A stretch of DNA of 64,000 nt from positions 372,001 to 436,000 of the forward strand of contig NZ_CP022412.2 in NCBI RefSeq assembly GCF_002222615.2, written 5' to 3'. The position numbers and the translations under genes were made by a program. Below are positions 48,681 to 57,646 of the stretch, one piece after another; position 1 is the first letter of the stretch, and every line of letters begins with the position of its first letter. This DNA comes from Bacteroides caccae (GTDB lineage Bacteria > Bacteroidota > Bacteroidia > Bacteroidales > Bacteroidaceae). The notes below the pieces were generated by a model. That model was not told where the DNA came from. It saw only the letters and a list, made by a program, of their open reading frames with translations, and did no database searches.

Positions 48681-49562
48681 TTAAGCTCTTGGATGAGCTT
48701 GTTTATACACTTTTTTAAGTTCTTCAAATGTGGCATGCGTATAGATCTCGGTAGTTGCAATACTCTCGTGACCTAAAAGTTCTTTTACTGCACCCAACTC
48801 CGCATCATTGTTCAGCATCGTGGTAGCAAAAGTATGCCTCAACACGTGAGGACTCCTTTTTTTCAGCGTAACCACCTTTGACAGGTTCCGTTTCACTAAA
48901 TTATAGACTAGATTCTTATAAAGTCGTTCGCCATTCTCTCTAACAAAAAAAGCTTCCGACCTTTCCGGAATCATTTCGTTTCTTATGTTAATATATCCAA
49001 GCATCAACTCACGCAGTTCATCACCGAACGGTATCAGCCGTTGCTTGTTCCTTTTCCCGGTTACTTTCAAAAGAGAAGCAGAAAAATCCACATCCTTGTC
49101 ATCCAATCCTATCAATTCCGAAAGCCTTATGCCCGTAGCATAAAATACTTCAATAATCAATCGATCCCGATAACCTTTAAACCCTTCACCAAAATCCGTT
49201 TCATCCAGCAGCTTGTTCATTTCGCTTTCTTTCAAGAAAACAGGTAGCGGCTTTTTATTTTTAGGTCCTGTTATTTTACATAACGGATCCTTAGTCACCT
49301 CCCCCTGCCTTAAAAGATATTTATAGAACGACCGGAGCGAACTCAGTTTACGATTTACAGAAGTCGAAGTGTATCCCCTATCCATTAATGAAACAATCCA
49401 TTCACGAATCAGTTCAGCTTCCACCTCCAACGGATTAAATCTTCCATACTCTTCCTGAGCAAACTCCTGTAGTTGCTTTATATCCTCACTATACGCCAGA
49501 ACGGTTTTTTCAGAGTAATTCCGCTCATACCGGAGATAATCAAGAAAAGATTTTATTAACAT
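48681..49562 (-). CDS. Tyrosine recombinase, XerC/XerD-like
   Basis: The 293-residue protein starts at ATG 49562 (MLIKSFLDYLRYERNYSEKT). The SAM-like N-terminal domain is followed by a complete catalytic set: Arg146 (TGIRLSEL), Lys170, His239-x-x-Arg242 (PHVLRHTFAT), His265 (LGHESIATTEIY) and Tyr274. The size and compact form match chromosome-dimer resolving Xer rather than a phage integrase. It lies between rpsU and hpf, a stable housekeeping place, so it is unlikely to be part of a mobile element. Its partner and dif site are not in this window. Confidence 0.88.
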   Translation of the reverse strand: MLIKSFLDYLRYERNYSEKTVLAYSEDIKQLQEFAQEEYGRFNPLEVEAELIREWIVSLMDRGYTSTSVNRKLSSLRSFYKYLLRQGEVTKDPLCKITGPKNKKPLPVFLKESEMNKLLDETDFGEGFKGYRDRLIIEVFYATGIRLSELIGLDDKDVDFSASLLKVTGKRNKQRLIPFGDELRELMLGYINIRNEMIPERSEAFFVRENGERLYKNLVYNLVKRNLSKVVTLKKRSPHVLRHTFATTMLNNDAELGAVKELLGHESIATTEIYTHATFEELKKVYKQAHPRA

Positions 49563-49635
49563 AATATCGCTACATCTAAAATCGTGCAACGAATGTATGA
49601 AAAGAATTCAATAATTCAAAGGAAATTACGAATTA

Positions 49636-49827
49636 TTAATCTTCTACTTGCTGAAGTTGTTGTACGTAAACTGCACGTTCTTTCTTAAGTCTTTTAGTTA
49701 CAGACGGTTTATCAAACTGCTGTCTTCTTCTTAATTCTTTAACGATGCCAGTTTTTTCGAATTTTCTCTTAAACTTCTTCAGCGATTTTTCAATGTTTTC
49801 GCCTTCTTTTACAGGTACTACAATCAT
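49636..49827 (-). CDS. rpsU: 30S ribosomal protein S21
   Basis: The 63-residue basic protein (MIVVPVKEGENIEKSLKKFK) has RRRQQFDKPSVTKRLKKERA. S21 acts near the anti-SD end of 16S rRNA; in some Bacteroidetes it is linked to anti-SD occlusion. It leads the rpsU-xer-hpf group, with a consensus promoter. Confidence 0.95.
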   Translation of the reverse strand: MIVVPVKEGENIEKSLKKFKRKFEKTGIVKELRRRQQFDKPSVTKRLKKERAVYVQQLQQVED

Positions 49828-49881
49828 TTTGTTACTATTAATATGTTATTGGTTAAAAAATTCCGCAGTCAAATTGCGCCG

Positions 49882-49912
49882 CAAAATTACACATACTTTC
49901 TTTATTCACAAA
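49882..49912 (-). promoter_or_regulatory. Promoter of rpsU
   Basis: On the minus strand, TTTG (49909-49912) and TAATTTTG (49882-49889) are 19 bp apart, both exact to consensus. The start would lie roughly 50 bases before rpsU. Confidence 0.8.
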
Positions 49913-49973
49913 ACTTTCGGCAAATATTTCTCAAAAACTATTCATAAACAACTCATTAACCGTAAAAAGTTAC

Positions 49974-49981
49974 TACCTTTG
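49974..49981 (+). promoter_or_regulatory. -7 box of the aminopeptidase P gene
   Basis: TACCTTTG matches TAnnTTTG, 35 bases before the ATG at 50017. The -33 is weak. Confidence 0.55.
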
Positions 49982-50016
49982 AATCTGTTATATGTCTATT
50001 AATAATATAAAATGGT

Positions 50017-51798
50017 ATGAGACAGAGTATAAAAGAACGAATGCATGCATTACGAATGACATTCCCCCCCAATTACATTAAAGCGTTTATCATCCCCAGC
50101 ACCGATCCGCATTTGAGCGAGTACGTAGCTCCGCACTGGATGTCACGTGAATGGATTTCCGGTTTCACGGGTTCGGCAGGAACCGTTGTCGTCTTAATGA
50201 ACGAAGCCGGACTATGGACCGATTCCCGTTATTTTCTACAAGCCGCCAAAGAATTGGAGGGTAGCGGTATTACTTTATATAAGGAAATGCTACCGGAAAC
50301 TCCCAGTATTACAAAATATCTCAGCCAGAAGTTAAAGCCCGGTGAATCGGTAAGTATCGATGGCAAGATGTTCTCCGTACAACAAGTTGAGCAAATGAAA
50401 GAAGAACTTGCAGCATACAGTTTGCAGGTTGACTTATTCGGTGATCCGCTGAAAAGGATTTGGAAAGACCGGCCTTCTATACCTAATTCTCCGGCCTTCG
50501 TCTATGATATTGAATATGCCGGCAAAAGTTGTGAAGAAAAAGTTGCCGCTATTCGTGCCGAATTAACAAAGAAAGGAGCGTATGCCTTATTCTTATCTGC
50601 CCTGGACGAAATAGCATGGACTCTCAATTTGAGAGGGAACGACGTGCATTGTAATCCGGTAGTAGTCAGCTATCTGTTAATCACGCAAGATGACGTGATT
50701 TACTTCATCTCACCGGAAAAGGTTACAAAAGAAGTGAACGAGTATTTAAAAGAACAGCATGTCAAGTTGAAAAACTACGATGAAGTAGAAACTTACTTGA
50801 ATACTTTTACAGGCAGAAATATCCTTATTGATCCCAAGAAAACAAACTTTGCCATATATTCTGCAATTAATCCGAAATGCAACATTATACGTGGTGAATC
50901 TCCTGTAGCTCTATTAAAGGCTATTCGAAACGAACAAGAAATTGCAGGTATTCATGCAGCTATGCAGCGGGATGGCGTTGCGCTCGTCAAATTCCTCAAA
51001 TGGTTGGAAGAAGCAGTGCCTTCCGGCAAAGAGACAGAACTAAGCGTAGACAGGAAATTACATGAATTCAGAGCAGCCCAGCCCCTTTATATGGGAGAGA
51101 GTTTCGACACTATTGCCGGATATAAGGAACACGGAGCTATTGTGCATTACTCCGCAACTCCGGAAAGTGACGTTCCTCTTCAACCCAAAGGTTTTCTTCT
51201 TTTAGATTCGGGAGCCCAGTATCTGGACGGGACTACCGACATTACCCGCACGATCGCATTAGGTGAACTAACTGAAGAAGAAAAAACGGATTATACTTTG
51301 ATATTAAAGGGGCATATTGCATTGGCTATGGCTAAGTTCCCAGTCGGAACCCGGGGCGCCCAACTTGATGTTCTCGCCCGTATGCCGATCTGGAAATATG
51401 GAATGAACTTCCTTCATGGTACAGGCCATGGTGTCGGGCATTTCCTCAGCGTGCATGAAGGACCGCAAAGTATCCGCATGAACGAGAACCCTGTCGTATT
51501 ACAACCCGGCATGGTTACTTCCAACGAACCGGGAGTTTATAAAGCCGGCAGTCATGGCATCCGCACCGAGAACCTGACGCTTGTCTGCAAAGACAAAGAA
51601 GGTATGTTCGGAGATTATCTCAAGTTTGAGACGATTACTTTATGTCCTATTTGTAAAAAGGGAATAGTCAAGGAAATGCTGACAAATGAAGAAATTGAAT
51701 GGTTAAACAATTATCATCAGATTGTCTACGAAAAGCTGTCACCGAATCTTAACGAAGAAGAAAAAGTTTGGTTACAGGAAGCGACTGCTTCTATTTAA
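50017..51798 (+). CDS. Xaa-Pro aminopeptidase (aminopeptidase P family)
   Basis: The 593-residue long-form aminopeptidase P has two creatinase-type N-terminal domains and a C-terminal pita-bread catalytic domain. Metal ligands are visible: the two Asp of LDGTTDITRT, the His of GTGHGVGHF, the Glu of TSNEPGVYK and the Glu of GIRTENLTLV. It removes the N-terminal residue before proline in the cytoplasm; no signal peptide is present. The length matches eukaryote-like three-domain enzymes that occur in Bacteroides. Start ATG 50017; the ATG at 50012 meets a stop at once. Confidence 0.93.
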   Translation: MRQSIKERMHALRMTFPPNYIKAFIIPSTDPHLSEYVAPHWMSREWISGFTGSAGTVVVLMNEAGLWTDSRYFLQAAKELEGSGITLYKEMLPETPSITKYLSQKLKPGESVSIDGKMFSVQQVEQMKEELAAYSLQVDLFGDPLKRIWKDRPSIPNSPAFVYDIEYAGKSCEEKVAAIRAELTKKGAYALFLSALDEIAWTLNLRGNDVHCNPVVVSYLLITQDDVIYFISPEKVTKEVNEYLKEQHVKLKNYDEVETYLNTFTGRNILIDPKKTNFAIYSAINPKCNIIRGESPVALLKAIRNEQEIAGIHAAMQRDGVALVKFLKWLEEAVPSGKETELSVDRKLHEFRAAQPLYMGESFDTIAGYKEHGAIVHYSATPESDVPLQPKGFLLLDSGAQYLDGTTDITRTIALGELTEEEKTDYTLILKGHIALAMAKFPVGTRGAQLDVLARMPIWKYGMNFLHGTGHGVGHFLSVHEGPQSIRMNENPVVLQPGMVTSNEPGVYKAGSHGIRTENLTLVCKDKEGMFGDYLKFETITLCPICKKGIVKEMLTNEEIEWLNNYHQIVYEKLSPNLNEEEKVWLQEATASI

Positions 51799-51877
51799 GC
51801 CAACCTTGCTTAACACCCGGATGTCATACAACATAGGGCAGCATTAAATTAAAAATTTTATTAGGAACAAATACTTT

Positions 51878-52393
51878 ATGGCTTTAATAAAATCTGTACG
51901 CGGCTTTACTCCCGAAATCGGAGAAAACTGCTTCCTCGCAGACAACGCAACTATTATAGGAGATGTAAAAATAGGAAATGATTGCAGTATATGGTTTAGC
52001 ACCGTATTGCGCGGTGACGTCAATTCTATACGTATAGGCAATGGAGTTAACATCCAGGATGGAAGTGTTTTGCATACATTATATCAAAAATCAGTTATCG
52101 AAATCGGCGACCATGTTTCCGTGGGGCATAATGTAACCATACACGGAGCGACTATCAAAGATTATGCTTTAGTCGGAATGGGATCGACCATACTAGACCA
52201 TGCTATAGTCGGTGAAGGAGCAATTGTAGCTGCCGGTTCTTTAGTCCTAAGTAATACAGTAATCGAGCCTGGAAGTATTTGGGGTGGAGTACCTGCCAAA
52301 TTTATAAAGAAGGTAGACCCGGAACAAGCCAAAGAATTAAACCAGAAGATTGCTCACAATTATCTGATGTATTCGCAATGGTATAAAGAATGA
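51878..52393 (+). CDS. Gamma-carbonic anhydrase family hexapeptide protein
   Basis: This 171-residue left-handed beta-helix protein has hexapeptide turns (GDVKIGNDCSIWFSTVLRGD, IGNGVNIQDGSVLH). The three zinc His are seen at the ends of DGSVLHT, VSVGHNV and VTIHGAT. The size is that of CaiE/YrdA/gamma-CA-like proteins. Whether it hydrates CO2 is uncertain, since many members do not. It is transcribed with or after the aminopeptidase P gene and closed by a strong terminator. Confidence 0.88.
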   Translation: MALIKSVRGFTPEIGENCFLADNATIIGDVKIGNDCSIWFSTVLRGDVNSIRIGNGVNIQDGSVLHTLYQKSVIEIGDHVSVGHNVTIHGATIKDYALVGMGSTILDHAIVGEGAIVAAGSLVLSNTVIEPGSIWGGVPAKFIKKVDPEQAKELNQKIAHNYLMYSQWYKE

Positions 52394-52421
52394 TTTTTAG
52401 TAAAATCGGAAACAAAGCTTC

Positions 52422-52465
52422 ACTCCTTCTTACACTTAAAACATAAGAGTAAGAAGGAGTTTTTC
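52422..52465 (+). terminator. Strong intrinsic terminator after the gamma-CA gene
   Basis: Arms ACTCCTTCTTAC/GTAAGAAGGAGT are 12 bp and perfect, loop of 15, then TTTTCTTG on the plus strand. It lies 28 bases after the stop codon. Confidence 0.9.
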
Positions 52466-52533
52466 TTGTATTACCCGAATCAATCATCATTGACTTCCAA
52501 AGTCCATATTCATCTTATTTAACCCTCTGATAA

Positions 52534-52563
52534 TTGGAATATTACGAAATATCCGTAGATTTG
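52534..52563 (+). promoter_or_regulatory. Promoter of the thioredoxin-like pair
   Basis: TTG (52534-52536) and TAGATTTG (52556-52563) are separated by 19 bp. Transcription would begin about 40 bases before ATG 52609. Confidence 0.75.
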
Positions 52564-52608
52564 TAAAAGATTAAATCGAGGCAGTGAATCAACAAACATT
52601 CACCTATT

Positions 52609-53031
52609 ATGAAAATAAGACTACTACTTACAATTCTCTTACCGACAGCAACAATAGCTGCCAATACCCAAATCATGGAAAGAACGTTTTTAAAGAAAGT
52701 ACTTACCAAGTTAGAAAAGATTGAATCTGCGACATATTACGTCACTGACGAAAGCCGGCAACCTGATGATTCCACCACATTATTCAGTAGCAAAGAGTTT
52801 GAGCTTATCGCAATAGAATCTTGGAGCCGCCAAGTATCTTCTATTCGAAATTACGCAAACCGGAAGAAGTTAAATGATACTATTCTAAACGCAGCCAATG
52901 AAGTAATCAAACAATATCAGACAAGCGGTGCCACACCTTACTTTTTCATTGTAGATCAAGAAGGAATCAGAAGTTATAGTAAAGAGAATACCGATAAAGA
53001 AATAATCCATACAATAAAAGAACTACTATGA
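52609..53031 (+). CDS. Secreted hypothetical protein
   Basis: This 140-residue protein has a signal peptide (MKIRLLLTILLPTATIAANT). The mature part contains YYVTDESRQPDDSTTLF and ends SYSKENTDKEIIHTIKELL; TPYFFIVDQEGI resembles the thioredoxin-fold beta-strand pattern (YFFIVDQEG), but there are no Cys. It overlaps the next gene by 4 bp (ATGA), so the two are likely co-translated and act together in the periplasm. Confidence 0.72.
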   Translation: MKIRLLLTILLPTATIAANTQIMERTFLKKVLTKLEKIESATYYVTDESRQPDDSTTLFSSKEFELIAIESWSRQVSSIRNYANRKKLNDTILNAANEVIKQYQTSGATPYFFIVDQEGIRSYSKENTDKEIIHTIKELL

Positions 53032-54662
53032 GCAGACTATTTACCTTCCTTTGCCTGTCTTTGTTATTCAATCTAGCACAGGCACAATTACCGACCCCCG
53101 AGTATAAAAAAGGACAAGCCATCCTGAGTGGGACAATCGCCAACTACAATCCGGACGACAATCTGATATTCAAGATCGGTGCTCCCAATATCGTAATGGG
53201 AACAGCCGAGACACTTTATCCGACTGTTGAAGCAGATGGAAGTTTCACGATTAATATTCCTCTCTACCATAGTGCTCAAGTACGGATGATAATAGGAAAT
53301 GCAGATTTAGTCATTCTGTTAAGTCCCGAAAAAGAGACCAATGTAACTATCAATCTAAGCAATCTGCCAGGAAAACAATTTGTATATAGTGGTCAGTATG
53401 CTACCATTAACAATGAATGGTGTCAGCCGGAACTGATAACAAAGATACCTCCTGTTTATAGAGATGGCGACTTATTGGATTCTATTGCAGGCATCAGTGC
53501 CAACGAGTTCAAGGAACGCTGCATCAACCAATACAAACAGTACATAGCGCACAACAACACACAGTCGCAATTCAGCGAAGACACTCGTACACTAGCCAAT
53601 CTTTCATGCGCATTTGATTGTCTGGAAAACCTGCAAGCTACCCACTATTGTCTGCAAACAGCTTATCAGAAGAAAGAAAACATTACGCGAGAACAAGCTT
53701 TTGCAGCTTTCCTCGATATACATTTACCTGATGATTTTCACAACTACCTGAAAGATTTTCCTGTCAATCACCCTTTGGCACTTTATTGTTATAATTACCG
53801 TAATGTAGTCACAAACTTCTTATATGATACACACTATGACCCACTCTCTATGGAAAAATATCTATTGGAAAACGCACCGCTCACAAAAGAGGAGCAGACA
53901 CTCATTCATCAATATGAAGCAGCTTTTAAAGCAGGAGTAATCTTCCGGCGGCAAAACGATTTGATGACACTCATCCGCAAATATACTAAAGAGAGAGACG
54001 ACTGTAACTGGAAAATATTTTCCGAAGCCAAAAAACGTCTGGGGCATATCCTGCAAGACAGCACCTGTTTGCCGGTTGACTACATACGCGCAATCTATAT
54101 GCGCTCCAGCCTTTACAACCTACAACCGTTGACCTCCCGGCAGGAAATCATGGCTTCGGAAATTACAAATCCTATATTCATAGGCATCATTCAAGACATG
54201 AACCGTCAGATGCAACCCCGGAAGAAGGCAACAACAAAGAAATATACCATCTGCGAAGCGTCACAAGTGGCAGAAGAAGAACTGCTGGATGCACTCATTG
54301 CACGTCATAAAGGCAAAGTACAGTTTATCGATTTCTGGGCTACCTGGTGTGGCGGTTGCCGGCAGATTATCAAAGAATATGAGCCGCTAAAGAAAGATAT
54401 AAGTGAAGACAAAGTAGCTTTCATTTACCTCACCGGCCCCAGTTCGATAAAGAAGACATGGGAAATACTCATAGAAGATATCGCAGGCGAACATTACTGG
54501 CTGGACAAAGAGCAATGGGAATATCTTTGGACACATTTTCAAATGACAGGGTTACCGATGTATCTGCTAATAGACAAGCAAGGGAATATAGTGAAACGAT
54601 TTACTCACATTACCACCAAAGAATTAAAAGATTTACTGGAACAAGAAATCAATAAGATATAA
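53028..54662 (+). CDS. TlpA-like thioredoxin-fold protein with large N-terminal domain
   Basis: The 544-residue exported protein has a signal peptide (MSRLFTFLCLSLLFNLAQA), a long beta-rich then helical N-terminal region, and a C-terminal thioredoxin domain. The active site FIDFWATWCGGC (Cys441, Cys444) is typical of TlpA/ResA-type periplasmic oxidoreductases, which act on cytochrome or cell-envelope proteins. The domain ends TGLPMYLLIDKQGNIVKRF. Many similar proteins are found in Bacteroides. The partner is probably the small upstream gene. Confidence 0.85.
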   Translation: MSRLFTFLCLSLLFNLAQAQLPTPEYKKGQAILSGTIANYNPDDNLIFKIGAPNIVMGTAETLYPTVEADGSFTINIPLYHSAQVRMIIGNADLVILLSPEKETNVTINLSNLPGKQFVYSGQYATINNEWCQPELITKIPPVYRDGDLLDSIAGISANEFKERCINQYKQYIAHNNTQSQFSEDTRTLANLSCAFDCLENLQATHYCLQTAYQKKENITREQAFAAFLDIHLPDDFHNYLKDFPVNHPLALYCYNYRNVVTNFLYDTHYDPLSMEKYLLENAPLTKEEQTLIHQYEAAFKAGVIFRRQNDLMTLIRKYTKERDDCNWKIFSEAKKRLGHILQDSTCLPVDYIRAIYMRSSLYNLQPLTSRQEIMASEITNPIFIGIIQDMNRQMQPRKKATTKKYTICEASQVAEEELLDALIARHKGKVQFIDFWATWCGGCRQIIKEYEPLKKDISEDKVAFIYLTGPSSIKKTWEILIEDIAGEHYWLDKEQWEYLWTHFQMTGLPMYLLIDKQGNIVKRFTHITTKELKDLLEQEINKI

Positions 54663-54741
54663 GTCCGTACAAATACTAATAAAAGAGAATTGTTTTTCAG
54701 GGCAGGATTTCGGAATATGAAATCCCCTTTAAGAAGAGAGA

Positions 54742-54794
54742 AGTCCCCTTATTTTAGATTGACCCATTACAGAGAACTAAAATTAGGGGACTTT
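54742..54794. terminator. Bidirectional terminator between convergent genes
   Basis: A long stem pairs AAGTCCCC-TTATTTTAG with CTAAAATTAGGGGACTT (17 bp with one mismatch), loop of about 19. It is followed by TTTTATAATT on the plus strand, and on the minus strand by CTCTCTTC, so it ends the thioredoxin unit well and may also serve waaA. Confidence 0.85.
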
Positions 54795-54799
54795 TATAA

Positions 54800-56023
54800 T
54801 TAGAAATTAATCATGTGCATAATCTTCTCCGTAGCTCCGGCGTTGCTTGTCACATAATACCCCGCATTTGTACCGGTTTCACGCAAGAATACCTCATCAG
54901 TCCGGAAACGATCCAGCAAAGTTTTCAGTTCATCATAATCTTTGATAGAATAGGCTCCTTTTGCTTCCAGCAATTGAACAGCTTCCATAAATTTCTGGTA
55001 TTTAGGTCCGAAAATCACAGGAATACCATACACGGCTGCCTCCAAAGTGTTGTGAATACCAACCCCGAAACCACCCCCGATATAAGCTATTTCTCCATAA
55101 CGATAAATAGAAGAAAGCAATCCGAAACAATCAATAATGAGACAGTCAGCTTTCAATACATTCTTTTCGTCGGCACGGGTATAACGCACGTAAGGACGTT
55201 TCAGTTTGCTGATAATCTCTACCAGGTGATTTTCATCAATTACATGGGGAGCTATAATCAGCTTCATTTCCGGGTGATTGTTGAAATACTCAAGGAATAA
55301 ATCTTCATCCGGTCCCCAAGAGCTTCCCGCCACAAAAGTAAAGGTATTGTCTCCTTTGAACAGTTTCACTAACGGAAGATCTTTGGCTTCCTCGCGAATC
55401 TGCAATACCCGGTCAAAACGGGTATCACCCACTACCGTCACACGGTTAATACCTATCTTTGACAAATAACGTTTGGAAGTCTCATTCTGCACAAACAGGT
55501 GGTCGAAATCCTTCAACACATTCCGATATGTCCCTCCATACCATTTAAAGAAGATCTGATCGCGGCGGAAAATAGAAGACACACTATACACCGGAATACG
55601 GCGTTTATGCAGTTCGTCCAGATAATTTTTCCAAAACTCGTACTTGATAAAGAATGCCATGCAAGGGTTTGCGATATCCAGGAACTTCTTCACATTCCGC
55701 GGTTTGTCAAACGGCAGATAGCAGACAATATCCGCTCCCCGGTAGTGCTTGCGCACTTCATAACCGGACGGAGAGAAAAAAGTAAGCAATATCTTATAAT
55801 TCGGATATTTTTCCCGAATCATTTCTATCAAGGGACGTCCCTGCTCGAACTCACCAAGCGAAGCGGCATGGAACCAGATATACTGCTCCCCTTTCTCCAC
55901 CTGTTGGCGTAGAAGTTCATATACCACCCAATGCCCTTTCATCATCTTCCGGGGCTTGCGGCTAAACGGAGCAGCCAAATGGACGAAAAAGTCATAAATG
56001 ACTATTGCCAGGTTGTAAAGCAT
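54800..56023 (-). CDS. waaA: 3-deoxy-D-manno-octulosonic acid (Kdo) transferase
   Basis: The 407-residue GT-B glycosyltransferase adds Kdo to lipid A at the inner membrane face. It has an N-terminal membrane anchor, the acceptor-side IWFHAASLGEFEQGRPLIE motif with the catalytic Glu, and nucleotide-binding FVAGSSWGPDEDL and GEIAYIGGGFGVGIHNTLE. It is 17 bp downstream of gltX on the same strand. Confidence 0.93.
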   Translation of the reverse strand: MLYNLAIVIYDFFVHLAAPFSRKPRKMMKGHWVVYELLRQQVEKGEQYIWFHAASLGEFEQGRPLIEMIREKYPNYKILLTFFSPSGYEVRKHYRGADIVCYLPFDKPRNVKKFLDIANPCMAFFIKYEFWKNYLDELHKRRIPVYSVSSIFRRDQIFFKWYGGTYRNVLKDFDHLFVQNETSKRYLSKIGINRVTVVGDTRFDRVLQIREEAKDLPLVKLFKGDNTFTFVAGSSWGPDEDLFLEYFNNHPEMKLIIAPHVIDENHLVEIISKLKRPYVRYTRADEKNVLKADCLIIDCFGLLSSIYRYGEIAYIGGGFGVGIHNTLEAAVYGIPVIFGPKYQKFMEAVQLLEAKGAYSIKDYDELKTLLDRFRTDEVFLRETGTNAGYYVTSNAGATEKIMHMINF

Positions 56024-56040
56024 AGTACTATGTATGTCGA

Positions 56041-57558
56041 TTACTTCAAAACCTCTACCGCCCGTTTCATACGAGCCACAGTCTCTTCCTTACCCAATAC
56101 CCAGGAAATGTCGAACATGTGCGGGCCTTTGCCTTCGCCTACCAGAGTCAGACGGAAAGCATTCATGATATTACCTGTATGATAACCTTTTTCCGCAATC
56201 CAGTCCATTACGACCTTTTCCTGCCCTTCAATACTAAAATCTTCAATGCCGGCAATTACTTCCGCCAATTCGGTCATACACTTAGCCGAATCTTCTTTCC
56301 AACGTTTCTTTACTGTCTTTTCATCATATTCGGTAGGAGCCACAAAGAAGAAGCTGCATGTCTCCCACAGTTCCTTTACGAAACTTACGCGGTCTTTCAT
56401 CATCCCGACCACAGTAACAACCTTCTCGAAAGGAGCCTCCACACCGTGTTCTTTCAATACAGGCACAAACAGTTCGGCAATCTCTTCATTCGGTTTCTGC
56501 TGGATATACTGGTGGTTGAACCAAATACCTTTCTTATAATCAAATTTAGCACCCGACTTACTGCAACGGTGCAAGTCGAATAACTTTATAAGTTCGTCCA
56601 TTGACATCACTTCCTGATCGTTACCCGGATTCCAGCCAAGCAAAGCAAGGAAATTGATGACAGCTTCAGGCAAATAACCGGATTCACGATAACCGGAAGA
56701 AACCTCTCCCGATTTCGGATCATGCCATTCCAACGGGAATACGGGGAATCCCAGACGGTCACCGTCACGCTTGCTCAGTTTGCCGTTGCCTTCCGGCTTC
56801 AAGAGCAGAGGCAGGTGAGCAAATTCCGGCATGGTATCTTCCCAGCCGAAAGCACGGTACAACAGTACGTGCAGCGGAGCGGAAGGCAACCATTCTTCCC
56901 CACGGATCACATGGGAAACCTCCATTAAATGATCGTCCACGATGTTAGCAAGGTGGTAGGTAGGCAGTTCATCGGCCGATTTATAAAGAACCTTATCATC
57001 CAGAATAGATGAGTTGATAATCACTTCACCACGGATCAAGTCGTTCACACGAACATCTTCGTTCGGTTCAATCTTGAAACGGACTACATATTGCTTGCCT
57101 TCCGCAATCAGTGCATCCACTTCTTCCTTCGGCATAGTCAGTGAATTGCGCATCATCCCTCGGGTAGATGCGTCATATTGGAAGTTAGCAATTTCCGCAC
57201 GCTTGGCGTCCAGTTCCTCCGGGGTATCAAAGGCGATGTATGCTTTTCCATTCTCCAGCAGAACCTCTACATATTTCTTATAGATTTCGCGGCGTTCCGA
57301 CTGACGGTACGGGCCATGTTCCCCACCGAAGCTCACACCTTCGTCAAAGTGGATACCCAACCACTTGAAAGATTCGAGTATATACTCTTCCGCTCCCGGA
57401 ACAAACCGGTGAGAGTCAGTATCTTCTATACGAAATATCAGGTCTCCGTCGTGTTGACGCGCAAATAGATAATTATACAAAGCTGTACGCACACCACCGA
57501 TGTGCAGTGCTCCCGTAGGACTCGGAGCAAAACGAACTCTTACTTTTCTTTCTGCCAT
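56041..57558 (-). CDS. gltX: Glutamyl-tRNA synthetase
   Basis: The 505-residue class I synthetase charges tRNA-Glu. It has HIGG (19-22), KLSK (260-263) and the DTD motif RIEDTDSHR; a C-terminal anticodon-binding domain follows. It is a single copy in the window, upstream of waaA. A -7 box TAATTTTG on the minus strand lies at 57587-57594, 29 bases before the ATG. Confidence 0.95.
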   Translation of the reverse strand: MAERKVRVRFAPSPTGALHIGGVRTALYNYLFARQHDGDLIFRIEDTDSHRFVPGAEEYILESFKWLGIHFDEGVSFGGEHGPYRQSERREIYKKYVEVLLENGKAYIAFDTPEELDAKRAEIANFQYDASTRGMMRNSLTMPKEEVDALIAEGKQYVVRFKIEPNEDVRVNDLIRGEVIINSSILDDKVLYKSADELPTYHLANIVDDHLMEVSHVIRGEEWLPSAPLHVLLYRAFGWEDTMPEFAHLPLLLKPEGNGKLSKRDGDRLGFPVFPLEWHDPKSGEVSSGYRESGYLPEAVINFLALLGWNPGNDQEVMSMDELIKLFDLHRCSKSGAKFDYKKGIWFNHQYIQQKPNEEIAELFVPVLKEHGVEAPFEKVVTVVGMMKDRVSFVKELWETCSFFFVAPTEYDEKTVKKRWKEDSAKCMTELAEVIAGIEDFSIEGQEKVVMDWIAEKGYHTGNIMNAFRLTLVGEGKGPHMFDISWVLGKEETVARMKRAVEVLK

Positions 57559-57586
57559 AATTTGGGTTAGTATAGGTAAATCGTGG

Positions 57587-57594
57587 CAAAATTA
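57587..57594 (-). promoter_or_regulatory. -7 box of gltX-waaA
   Basis: Minus-strand TAATTTTG matches TAnnTTTG exactly; no convincing -33. The divergent HD gene has a weaker box (TACTTTTC, 57627-57634) on the plus strand. Confidence 0.5.
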
Positions 57595-57646
57595 AACCTT
57601 TTTTTCCACACTATTGTTTTTTTTTGTACTTTTCGCAAAAATTTCA

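Noticed and set aside
48681..49562. Recombinase as mark of an integrated element beside the tRNA cluster
   Set aside because: Flanked by rpsU and hpf in one direction, compact Xer-like form, no att-like tRNA repeats and no cargo genes.
54705..54726. Small hairpin GGATTT/AAATCC after the thioredoxin gene
   Set aside because: Only 6 bp and weak; the much stronger terminator follows at 54742-54794.
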